A DNA stretch of 64,000 bases from Thermoproteota archaeon. GTDB taxonomy: Archaea > Korarchaeota > Korarchaeia > Korarchaeales > Korarchaeaceae. Below the pieces are notes generated by a model that was not told the DNA's origin, searched no databases, and was given only the letters and a program-made list of their open reading frames with translations. The DNA is taken from positions 1 to 64,000 of the forward strand of contig JALSOH010000006.1 of the NCBI GenBank assembly GCA_026986575.1, given 5' to 3'. Positions 16,550 to 24,185 of this stretch are shown in pieces. The position numbers and the translations under genes are program-made. How positions within the stretch are numbered: the first letter of the stretch is position 1; every line of letters begins with the position of its first letter.

Positions 16550-18124
16550 ATGAGCGAGGAGATCTTGGTACTGAGTAAGGATGTGTTGCTGAGGGCCCTC
16601 CTGAGGTATGAGCCAGGGTTGTCCCTCATAAAGGGGTCCGTGCTCGTAGTTCCGACCGAGATACTCTCCCAGATAGAGGAAGACGCTTCCAAGGGGGACA
16701 GGTTCAGTGTGGGTGCCCTCACCGAGATGGTCTGGCTGAGGGATTTGGAGAAGGACGGGTACGTCAAGAGAGTCGTGGTAGAGGAACACGGGGGCAGGGG
16801 GCTCGATGCTTTGGCCGAGCTGTCTGAGAAATTGAAAGCTAGGGTGATAACCGGCGATAGGGTCGTGACCCTAGCTCTAAGGGCTAGGGGAGTGGAAGCC
16901 GTGTACATAGGCCCCGAGTACGGGGAGTTCAGGCTTTACAACTTCTTCGATCAGGATACGATGAGCGTCCACTTGAAGGAGGGCGCCCCACCTCTGGCCA
17001 AGAAGGGAAGGCCCGGGGAGTTCAGACTGGTGAGACTCTCCGACAAGCCGATGGAGGAGTTCGAGGTCAGGACCATAGCCTACGAGATACTTGAGAGGGC
17101 CAAGACGGATCCAGAAGCATTCATAGAGGTTAAGTACGGCGACGCCTACGTGATACAGATAGGGGACCTCAGGATACTGGTGGCCTTTCCACCATTCTCC
17201 GACGGTATAGAGATAACTGCCGTGCGTCCCCTCGTCAAGGTCACTCTAGACGATTACAAGCTGAGCGACAAGCTGAAGAAGAGGCTCAGAGAGAGGGCCG
17301 AGGGCATAATAATAGCCGGACCTCCGGGAGCTGGGAAGACCACGTTTGCCAGCGCCTTGGCCGACTTCTACAAGGACAAGGGGAGGATAGTGAAGACCCT
17401 CGAGTCCCCGAGGGACCTCCAAGTGGGTCCGGAGGTGACCCAGTACGGGAGGCTCGCTGGCTCTTTCGAGAATACTGCTGATCTCCTCTTGCTGGTCAGG
17501 CCGGATTACGTTATATTCGACGAGATGAGGAAGACACAAGACTTCAAGATATTCGTGGACATGAGGCTCGCAGGTATAGGGATGGTGGGCGTCGTCCACT
17601 GCGGCTTCCCGATAGAGGCGATACAGAGGTTCATCGGTAGGGTCGACTTGGGCGTGCTCCCCCACGTTGTGGACACGGTGATATTCATCAAGGATGGGAG
17701 GGTGGAGAAAGTCTATAGCCTGAAGATAACGGTGAAGATGCCTGCTGGGATGAAGGATGCCACCCTGGCGAGGCCAGTCGTGCTGGTGAAGGACTTCGAG
17801 ACCGACGCGGTGGAATATGAGATCTACACGTTCGGCGATGAGGTGGTGGTGATGCCCATAAGGGGCAAGGGCAAGGCGCCTGAGGGACCGGAAGCCCCGA
17901 TAAGGTATAGGCTGAGGAAGAGGAAGCACACCATAATACTGGATCTCGGACCGGAGCTGGCTGAAACGGAGGTGACAATCTACTCGGGGGAGAGAGAGAT
18001 CGCCACATTAACCACGGACTCCAAGGGTAAGATCACCTTGGCGAGGAGCAGCCCCGTCGGAAGGAGGATACTGGAGGCTGCTAAATCGGACACGCTGAGG
18101 GTGGTGCCTAGAGAGGAGGGCTGA
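16550..18124 (+). CDS. pina: PIN-KH domain AAA-like ATPase (PINA family, COG1855)
   Basis: A 524-residue protein with an N-terminal PIN-like nuclease fold (1-125), a central VirB11/PilT-type ATPase with Walker A AGPPGAGKTT (about 257-266) and Walker B V-I-F-D-E-M, and a C-terminal KH-like domain with R-Y-R-L-R-K-R-K-H-T. Crenarchaeal members form hexamers and act on branched DNA. ATG 16550 touches GGAGGG and lies about 27 bases from a TATA box, so the message may be leaderless. Confidence 0.92.
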   Translation: MSEEILVLSKDVLLRALLRYEPGLSLIKGSVLVVPTEILSQIEEDASKGDRFSVGALTEMVWLRDLEKDGYVKRVVVEEHGGRGLDALAELSEKLKARVITGDRVVTLALRARGVEAVYIGPEYGEFRLYNFFDQDTMSVHLKEGAPPLAKKGRPGEFRLVRLSDKPMEEFEVRTIAYEILERAKTDPEAFIEVKYGDAYVIQIGDLRILVAFPPFSDGIEITAVRPLVKVTLDDYKLSDKLKKRLRERAEGIIIAGPPGAGKTTFASALADFYKDKGRIVKTLESPRDLQVGPEVTQYGRLAGSFENTADLLLLVRPDYVIFDEMRKTQDFKIFVDMRLAGIGMVGVVHCGFPIEAIQRFIGRVDLGVLPHVVDTVIFIKDGRVEKVYSLKITVKMPAGMKDATLARPVVLVKDFETDAVEYEIYTFGDEVVVMPIRGKGKAPEGPEAPIRYRLRKRKHTIILDLGPELAETEVTIYSGEREIATLTTDSKGKITLARSSPVGRRILEAAKSDTLRVVPREEG

Positions 18125-18129
18125 CTAGC

Positions 18130-18660
18130 CTAGCCCCTCTCGATCTCCCTCACCCTCTTTTCCATGTCGATCTCTAGAAGGAACTCCAGCACGGAGGGGG
18201 GCACGAGCTCCCTCCAAGAAGGATCTCCTTTCAACATGAGTTCCCTTATCTTGGTGGCAGCGTACAGATCCCTCTTGAGGAAGGGGATGTTTTCCACCTC
18301 GAGACCGACTCTCTTGAGATCTCTTATCGTCTCAGGATCGTTGGAGAAGGCTATGTCCACCTTGGGCACCCTGTCTAGAACTAGGAGTCCCCAGTCCTCC
18401 TCTGGTGACTCCGTATCAGGCACGGACGATAGCATTATATCCGCCAGGGGGAAGCCCTCCCTTCTGAGAGCCCTCACCAGCATCTCCATCCTCTCGTCCA
18501 CCGATAGTGGATTTCTCGGAACGCAGCAGAACTGGGAGCTGCCTATAGCTATCACCAGCTCGTCGGCCTTGGAAAGAGCGTATCTGAACACGTGCAAGTG
18601 GCCATAGTGGAGCGGTTGAAACCTGCCCACGACGAGAGCCCTCTTCCGCTTCCGCATCAT
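18130..18660 (-). CDS. nadM: Nicotinamide-nucleotide adenylyltransferase
   Basis: Makes NAD from NMN and ATP. The 176-residue protein has the nucleotidyltransferase motif GRFQPLHYGHL near the N-terminus and A-T-K-I-R-E-L near residue 140, which corresponds to the second ATP-binding motif of archaeal NadM. ATG 18660 lies six bases after GGAAGGTG. It follows a Nudix gene with a 100-base gap that has its own TATA-like site and a possible C/D RNA. Confidence 0.94.
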   Translation of the reverse strand: MMRKRKRALVVGRFQPLHYGHLHVFRYALSKADELVIAIGSSQFCCVPRNPLSVDERMEMLVRALRREGFPLADIMLSSVPDTESPEEDWGLLVLDRVPKVDIAFSNDPETIRDLKRVGLEVENIPFLKRDLYAATKIRELMLKGDPSWRELVPPSVLEFLLEIDMEKRVREIERG

Positions 18661-18680
18661 CGAGAACACCTTCCGGAGGG

Positions 18681-18732
18681 TCAGAGAGGTGCCTTTCGGT
18701 CACTTCTCCCCGGAGTAACTCCTCTTCATCCC
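18681..18732 (-). ncRNA. Possible box C/D-like small RNA in the nadM leader
   Basis: Reading the minus strand, GGGATGA (18732-18726, one mismatch to the C-box consensus RTGATGA) and CTGA (18684-18681) are 52 bases apart end to end, the usual size. GGG and CCC flank them and could form the terminal stem. A TATA-like AAAATTTTT (about 18755-18763) would start transcription near 18735. No good internal C'/D' pair is visible, so this is a weak candidate. Confidence 0.22.
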
Positions 18733-18761
18733 CCCAGTGGTCAACCTCACAGTGAAAAATT

Positions 18762-19514
18762 TTAGGATTCCCGTTCAGAATCCATGCCTAGGAGCCTAGT
18801 CACTTCCTTCTCTATCTCTTCCTCAGGCACTTCCTCTTCCAGCAGCTGATATCTTTCGTATTCCTCCTTCCTGCTCACGAGCTCCCTTCCCTTTAGGAGA
18901 ATAGCCCTCCTCTGAGGGTGCATCTCCACCTCAACCACTGCCCTGGCAACGTTCTCCATAGTGGCCTCCTGAAACACTATGAGTGAGCCGTCCGAAAGTT
19001 CGAATACCACTCTCATGTGCTTGTGACCCTTGGGAACCGCCATGAGGACCCTCGCCACATCCCTGTTCCTGATCACCATGAAGAAGCCGCGGGTCAGTTC
19101 TTCGATCAGCTCCTTAGTTGACGACGTGAGGGGCAGATCCCTTGCCCTCTCCAAGGGAATCCACCTCACCTCCTTCGCATCATCTCCGGGCCTCAGAACC
19201 CCACCTGTCACCCTGCAGAGGTAGTCCACCAAGACGTAATGGTACTTGATGCGTCCCTCCCCGTCCCTCTCCACCACTTCGGCCACATGGATGGGGTGCA
19301 TCGCCTCCACCTCTAGACCGGTTTCCTCCCAGATCTCCCTCCTCACTGCCTCCTCCAACGTCTCGCTCGGTTCCACCAACCCCCCCGGCACGGACCACAG
19401 ACCCTTTCCTGGCTCGTTCTTCCTCTTAGCTAGGAGTATCTTGCCGTTCCTCAGCAGAACCCCTCCAACCCCGACTAAGGGGACCTCGGGATACTCACGC
19501 CTCGTATCTCTCAC
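18762..19514 (-). CDS. Nudix hydrolase with an unusual C-terminal extension
   Basis: The first 140 residues form a Nudix domain with a complete box GGLVEPSETLEEAV followed by R-E-I-W-E-E-T-G-L, so a nucleoside-diphosphate-linked substrate is likely. Residues about 145-250 are an added domain with beta-rich then very acidic helical character that I do not recognise. GTG 19514 lies inside the pantothenate kinase gene (20-base overlap). Context suggests a CoA- or NAD-related diphosphate, but the substrate cannot be read from the sequence. Confidence 0.85.
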   Translation of the reverse strand: MRDTRREYPEVPLVGVGGVLLRNGKILLAKRKNEPGKGLWSVPGGLVEPSETLEEAVRREIWEETGLEVEAMHPIHVAEVVERDGEGRIKYHYVLVDYLCRVTGGVLRPGDDAKEVRWIPLERARDLPLTSSTKELIEELTRGFFMVIRNRDVARVLMAVPKGHKHMRVVFELSDGSLIVFQEATMENVARAVVEVEMHPQRRAILLKGRELVSRKEEYERYQLLEEEVPEEEIEKEVTRLLGMDSERES

Positions 19515-20361
19515 CCAGCGGGGATGTGTACATGGCTAGGACTTTGAGGGAAGCTCCTATCGCGGTGGCGAACTGCGGATCCCTAGGCACTACGGCGCTC
19601 CCGCCGAAGAGGTTGAAAGGCTTCATAGCCGCCTTCATCAGCAGCTCGTGAGTCATCAATCCACCCACTAGGACGACGCTCTCCTCTAAGCCCACGGACT
19701 TGGCGGCGAAGAGCCCCACGGTCCCTATCACTTGGCCCACCATGTTAACTAGGCCAGCAGCTATGTCCTCAGGTCTCACATCGTCGCCAACCTTGCCGAA
19801 GTTGGATGCAGTCACATCCGGATCCAGCCTGCCCACCGGTCCCCCAACTATATCGCCGACAGTCAGGTCCACATTCTTGGGATTCCCCCTGCGGGCCATC
19901 TCCATGAGAGAGGTTATGGAGGTCCTCCTGAGGAGGAGCCTGCCGAGGCCCAGCAGGGTTCCGGCGCCCACGGCAGTCCCTCCGAGATGCCTCACCTCGC
20001 ACCTTCCCCGGTCTATCCTGACCTCCACCACCGCTGTTCCGGTGCCGGCGCTCACGACGACGCACTCCTTCATGCCAGCCAGATAAGCGCCTCCCCTGCC
20101 GACCGCCTCTATCTCGTCCACCTCCCTCACCGGTAGCCCCAGTATCCTATCGGGCAGTGGCTTGGTCCTCCCTCCGCTCAGGGCCACGGCCTCGACATCG
20201 TCGAGCTGTATCCCCTTGTCCGCTAGGAGCTTTCCTATGGCGCCCGCTGCAGCCGCGAGGGGATCGGACGCGATTACGACTGTTTTCGCCAATATGCCGG
20301 ACTCTGAGGCGAGCACGCCCTTAGTGGTCGTACCTCCCATGTCGAGCCCTATTATTAGCAA
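19495..20361 (-). CDS. coaW: Type II pantothenate kinase (CoaW-like)
   Basis: ASKHA-fold kinase of 288 residues. The phosphate-1 loop G-L-D-M-G-G-T-T-T-K-G, the S-A-G-T-G-T-A loop, G-L-G-R-L-L and the D-V-T-A-S-N-F-G-K-V segment line up with bacterial and eukaryotic type II pantothenate kinases. Archaea normally make phosphopantothenate by pantoate kinase and phosphopantothenate synthetase, so this enzyme points to salvage of external pantothenate. TTG 20361 follows GGTGAT. It lies four bases after an ECF S-component gene. Confidence 0.82.
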   Translation of the reverse strand: MLIIGLDMGGTTTKGVLASESGILAKTVVIASDPLAAAAGAIGKLLADKGIQLDDVEAVALSGGRTKPLPDRILGLPVREVDEIEAVGRGGAYLAGMKECVVVSAGTGTAVVEVRIDRGRCEVRHLGGTAVGAGTLLGLGRLLLRRTSITSLMEMARRGNPKNVDLTVGDIVGGPVGRLDPDVTASNFGKVGDDVRPEDIAAGLVNMVGQVIGTVGLFAAKSVGLEESVVLVGGLMTHELLMKAAMKPFNLFGGSAVVPRDPQFATAIGASLKVLAMYTSPLGERYEA

Positions 20362-20365
20362 GGAA

Positions 20366-20902
20366 TCACCCCTTGGTAGACTTCCTCACGGCTGAAACCA
20401 CTGGAGGCACCACTAATATGGCGAAGGGTAGCTCCCAAGCGAAGGTCACGAAAGCTATGGATAGGGCCGCGGTGAGCGATAGAGGAGTCACTTTCTCACT
20501 GAAGGGCAGAGGGAACGCCTGACTCCAGGCTAGAAGCCCGAACCCTATTATCAGATGGCCCACTATCAGGCCAAGGACTGAGGAAGGCACATACCTCTTC
20601 ACCGAGTATTTGTCACGACCGGCCAGCTCCCCGATTATGTAGAAGCCCAAGAAGTTGGAGGGAACCCCCACGGTGATGCTCAGTAGAGCGTTGCCGTGGG
20701 TCACCATATCGGAGATGAATATCCCGATAGCAGCTGACAGGCCGCCCACAAGGCCCCCGTAGAGGCACGCGAACGTGGCCGGGACCACCACAGCTGGCCA
20801 GAACCTGACTCCGTAGAAGTTGACCCCCAACCAGCTCAGGTAACCTACCACGGCATAGAGGGCCCCTCCCATGGCGGACAGAGTGAGATCCCTCACCCTC
20901 AT
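20366..20902 (-). CDS. ECF transporter S component, probably for pantothenate
   Basis: A 178-residue protein with about six hydrophobic segments and no ATPase domain. Size, G-G-A-L-Y-A-V-V-G-Y in the first helix and A-A-I-G-I-F-I-S-D-M resemble vitamin-specific S components of energy-coupling-factor transporters. No A or T component is in the window, so a shared module elsewhere is implied. The next gene, four bases away, is a pantothenate kinase, which makes pantothenate the best substrate guess. The message appears leaderless from a TATA-like TTTTTATTTTACG at about 20925-20937. Confidence 0.75.
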   Translation of the reverse strand: MRVRDLTLSAMGGALYAVVGYLSWLGVNFYGVRFWPAVVVPATFACLYGGLVGGLSAAIGIFISDMVTHGNALLSITVGVPSNFLGFYIIGELAGRDKYSVKRYVPSSVLGLIVGHLIIGFGLLAWSQAFPLPFSEKVTPLSLTAALSIAFVTFAWELPFAILVVPPVVSAVRKSTKG

Positions 20903-20939
20903 TTCCGATCACGGTATTACACTATCGTAAAATAAAAAC

Positions 20940-21572
20940 TCAGTCGAGGATCTTGAGCGATGGGATCACCTCCTCGCCCCTCACCTCAATAATCGCATAC
21001 CTGCCGCGCATCATCGGTCCAGCATTGACGAGAACTGTTCTGCCTATCCTATCTACGCCGGGAGATTCGTGTATGTGACCGCACACGCACAGGAGGGGCT
21101 GCTCCCTCTCTATGTACTCCCTCAGCGCCTTGGACCCGACGTGGGCTCCTGAGCCTATCACGTCCAGCTTTGTGCCATGGGGGGGCGTGTGGGACACGAG
21201 CACATCTACCCTCCCCAGTCTGGAGAGGACCTCTCCCATCTCATCCTCGTCCAGCTCTATTGGGGTGCCGAAGGGGGATATGTTGCCCCCTCCCAGACCT
21301 CCGAACCTCTTTTCTATGGTCCTCACCCTCCCGTGAAGGTTAGGGCATCCCTCCACATCCTCCACCTCGAGCAGAGGCGGCGGATCCATGTTACCGGGCA
21401 CGAATACCACTGGGCCGAACCCCTTAGCACCCCTCAATATCCTCCTGACGTCCGCAAGGGAGCCGTTGGACAGGTCCCCAGCAAGCACTATGAGGTCATA
21501 GGATTCCCTACCCAGCGCGGACTTTAACTTCCCCGCGGAGCCGTGTATGTCCGAGGCGAGGAACAACCTCAT
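20940..21572 (-). CDS. Calcineurin-like metallophosphoesterase
   Basis: A 210-residue two-metal phosphoesterase. The five motifs are visible: S-D-I-H-G at the start, G-D-L-S-N, G-N-M-D, S-H-T-P-P-H-G-T and G-H-I-H-E-S. Family members act on diverse phosphodiesters and phosphoproteins, and the substrate is unknown. ATG 21572 is divergent to a radical SAM gene, with GATATAAGG between them. Confidence 0.9.
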   Translation of the reverse strand: MRLFLASDIHGSAGKLKSALGRESYDLIVLAGDLSNGSLADVRRILRGAKGFGPVVFVPGNMDPPPLLEVEDVEGCPNLHGRVRTIEKRFGGLGGGNISPFGTPIELDEDEMGEVLSRLGRVDVLVSHTPPHGTKLDVIGSGAHVGSKALREYIEREQPLLCVCGHIHESPGVDRIGRTVLVNAGPMMRGRYAIIEVRGEEVIPSLKILD

Positions 21573-21614
21573 GCGGATTCGGCCAAAGTGAGGATATAAG
21601 GCTGAGGGGATGTC

Positions 21615-22625
21615 ATGCGCGCCGTGCTCAGGATCACTAGGGAGACGGGGATACCCCTCATGGGCTCGGTGGCCTTCGGCCTAATAGACAGGGGGACCAA
21701 CCTGATACAGGTGAGGCCCATCTCCACCTGCGCCTTCTCCTGCATCTTCTGCTCCACCGACGCCGGACCCAAATCGAGAACGAGGCAGACGGAGTATGTG
21801 GTGGAGCTGGATTACCTCATGGAATGGTTCGTGGCCGTGGTTGAGGAGAAGGGGGTGAATGATGTGGAGGCGCACATAGACACGGTGGGCGACCCCTTTA
21901 CCTATCCCCAGATCGTCGAGCTGGTGGAGAGGCTGAGGGAGGTACCGGAGGTCAAAGTGATATCGTCTCAGACCCACGGACCCCTCTTAACGGAGGAGCT
22001 GATCTCAAGGCTTGAGAGGGCTGGAATGGACAGGATAAACCTCAGCATAGATTCGCTAAATGAGGAGAAGGCCCGCTATCTCTCGGGATCCCCTTGGCTT
22101 AAGCTTGAGAGAATCCTGAGGGCCGCTAAGCTGATAGCGGAGAGCTCGATAGATCTGCTGATAGCCCCGGTGTGGGTCCCCGGGGTAAATGACGAGGACA
22201 TGCCCCAGCTCATAGAGTTCGCCCTCAAAATAGGGGCCGGAAAGAGATGGCCTCCCATCGGTATACAGAAGTACGAGGCCTACAGGGGAGGAAGAAGACC
22301 TAGGGGTGTGAGGCCCATGAGCTGGTCGAGGTTCTACTCCCGATTGAGGGAGTGGGAAGACGAGTACGGAGTCAAGCTCGTGCTTAGACCTGAAGACTTC
22401 GGGATAAGGAAGGTAAGGCCTATTAGGAGGCCTATGAGGAAGGGGGAGGTGGTCACGGTTAAGTTGGTGGGCCTTGGCTGGAGAAGGGGTGAAATCTTAG
22501 GCTCAGCTAGAGGGAGGGTGGTGACAGTACTAGATGCTCCCTTCCTTCCTGAGGGATCCGAGCTGAGGGTGAGGGTGATAAGAGACAGGGACAACATATA
22601 CTACGCTAGGTTCATGGCCTCCTGA
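21615..22625 (+). CDS. Radical SAM protein with C-terminal TRAM domain (COG2100 type)
   Basis: A 336-residue protein. The cluster motif C-A-F-S-C-I-F-C (C-x3-C-x2-C) is near residue 38, followed by the SAM-radical barrel. The last 60 residues (G-E-V-V-T-V-K-L-V-G-L-G-W onward) form a TRAM-like RNA-binding beta barrel. That fusion suggests an RNA-modifying enzyme, but the archaeal family has no assigned reaction that I know. ATG 21615 is used; GTG 21624 is an in-frame alternative. It precedes pheST. Confidence 0.88.
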   Translation: MRAVLRITRETGIPLMGSVAFGLIDRGTNLIQVRPISTCAFSCIFCSTDAGPKSRTRQTEYVVELDYLMEWFVAVVEEKGVNDVEAHIDTVGDPFTYPQIVELVERLREVPEVKVISSQTHGPLLTEELISRLERAGMDRINLSIDSLNEEKARYLSGSPWLKLERILRAAKLIAESSIDLLIAPVWVPGVNDEDMPQLIEFALKIGAGKRWPPIGIQKYEAYRGGRRPRGVRPMSWSRFYSRLREWEDEYGVKLVLRPEDFGIRKVRPIRRPMRKGEVVTVKLVGLGWRRGEILGSARGRVVTVLDAPFLPEGSELRVRVIRDRDNIYYARFMAS

Positions 22626-22687
22626 CCTGTGGACAGCGCTGATCAGTCATGCTTATGATAGTGGCCAGTGGTCCAGCCGGGGATTAG

Positions 22688-24181
22688 ATGGAAATTTCCC
22701 TCTCTCGGGGAGAGATAGAGCTGCTTGAGGAACTCTACTCTAGAGGTGGTAGGGCTAGGCTGGACGACCTCAAACTGGCCAAGAGCAAGGCCGCAGCTTG
22801 GGCTAACCTGCTGAAGGATAAGGGTCTGCTTACCATAAGGGAGAGAAGGAAGAGGTACCTGACCCTATCAGACAGGGGGAGGAAGCACCTAGAGGAAGGA
22901 TTGCCTGAAGAGAAGCTAATCAGACTTCTGAGGGAGAGGGGTGGAAAGGCTAGCTTGGAGGAACTCCGCTCCTACCTAGCAGGAGAAGAATTCAACGTGG
23001 CTCTGGGCGAGGGACAGAAGAAGGGCCTGATCAGGCTGGAGAAGTCTGAGAAGGGGACGTTCGCTCTGTTGGTGGGGAGGGAAGTTCCAGAGAGATCCAT
23101 CTTGGAGAGGATCTCCTCCACACCCTTGGAGGAGTCGGAGGTGAACCATACCGTACTGAAGAGCCTCAGGAAGAGGGGCTTGGTCGAGGTGGTGGAGAGG
23201 ACCGAGGTGGAACTGGAGCTCACCGATTTGGGCAGGCAGGCCGCGGAGGGCAGGATAAAGGTGGTGGAGGAGGTGGGGAAGCTCACAAGGGACCTCATAC
23301 TTACCGGAGAATGGAGGAAGAGGAGGCTGAAGGCCTACGACGTGAAAGCATCCCCTCCCGTGACCTATCCGGGCAAGCCCCATCCCTACGTCCACTTCCT
23401 CGAGGAGGTGAGGGAGATCCTCATAGGGATGGGATTCGTGGAGGTGAAGAGCCCCATAGTGGAGGCCGAGTTCTGGAACTTCGACGTACTCTTCCAGGCC
23501 CAGGATCACCCCGCTAGGGAGGTCCACGACTCCTACCAGGTGGCCTTCCCCTCCGAAGGCGCCGATCTCTCTCAGTACTCATCCTTGGTTGAGAGGGTGG
23601 GGATGACCCATGAGCATGGCTGGGAAACTGGATCCAAGGGATGGGGCTACAAGTGGAGCTTCGACATAGCGAGGAGGCTCATCCTCAGATCTCAGACCAC
23701 CGCAGCCTCTGCTCGCACTTTAGCATCGGGATTGGAGGTGCCTAGCAAGATATTCGCCATAGACAAGGTGTTCAGACCGGAAACTCCGGACAGGACCCAC
23801 GCAATAGAGTTCCACCAGTGCGAAGGAGTTGTCTTGGCTGAAGACATGAATGTGAGGCACCTCATGGGCTTCCTAGCCGAGTTCGCTAGGCAGCTGGGGT
23901 TCAGGGAGGTTAAGTTCAAGCCCGCCTACTTCCCCTTCACCGAGCCGAGCGTTGAAGCGTACGTCAAGCACGAAACACTGGGATGGATAGAGATAGCTGG
24001 CTCAGGCCTGTTCAGGCCGGAGATGCTAATACCAATGGGATACGACTACCCTAGAGTGCAGGCCCTAGCATGGGGAATCGGGATAGGTAGGCTGGCTATG
24101 ATAAGGCTGGGTCTAGATGACATCAGGGAGCTGCACTCCCAGAACTTGGAGTACCTGAGGAGGGCCAAGCTGGTGTGGTGA
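22688..24181 (+). CDS. pheS: Phenylalanyl-tRNA synthetase alpha subunit
   Basis: Catalytic subunit, 497 residues. The archaeal/eukaryotic N-terminal winged-helix repeats occupy about 1-200. The class II core follows, with motif 2 around F-R-P-E-T-P-D-R-T-H-A-I-E-F-H-Q and motif 3 G-I-G-I-G-R-L-A-M-I-R near the end. ATG 22688. PheT begins four bases after the stop, so the heterodimer genes form one operon. Confidence 0.97.
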   Translation: MEISLSRGEIELLEELYSRGGRARLDDLKLAKSKAAAWANLLKDKGLLTIRERRKRYLTLSDRGRKHLEEGLPEEKLIRLLRERGGKASLEELRSYLAGEEFNVALGEGQKKGLIRLEKSEKGTFALLVGREVPERSILERISSTPLEESEVNHTVLKSLRKRGLVEVVERTEVELELTDLGRQAAEGRIKVVEEVGKLTRDLILTGEWRKRRLKAYDVKASPPVTYPGKPHPYVHFLEEVREILIGMGFVEVKSPIVEAEFWNFDVLFQAQDHPAREVHDSYQVAFPSEGADLSQYSSLVERVGMTHEHGWETGSKGWGYKWSFDIARRLILRSQTTAASARTLASGLEVPSKIFAIDKVFRPETPDRTHAIEFHQCEGVVLAEDMNVRHLMGFLAEFARQLGFREVKFKPAYFPFTEPSVEAYVKHETLGWIEIAGSGLFRPEMLIPMGYDYPRVQALAWGIGIGRLAMIRLGLDDIRELHSQNLEYLRRAKLVW

Positions 24182-24185
24182 TAAT

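Noticed and set aside
15758-16789. Longer version of isopentenyl phosphate kinase (343 residues)
   Set aside because: The extra N-terminus crosses the shared promoter and the opposite gene; GTG 16498 gives the family length.
22626-22687. CTGA and ATGATA in the gap before pheS as a possible C/D RNA
   Set aside because: The boxes are in the wrong order and too close for a C/D RNA, and there is no flanking stem.
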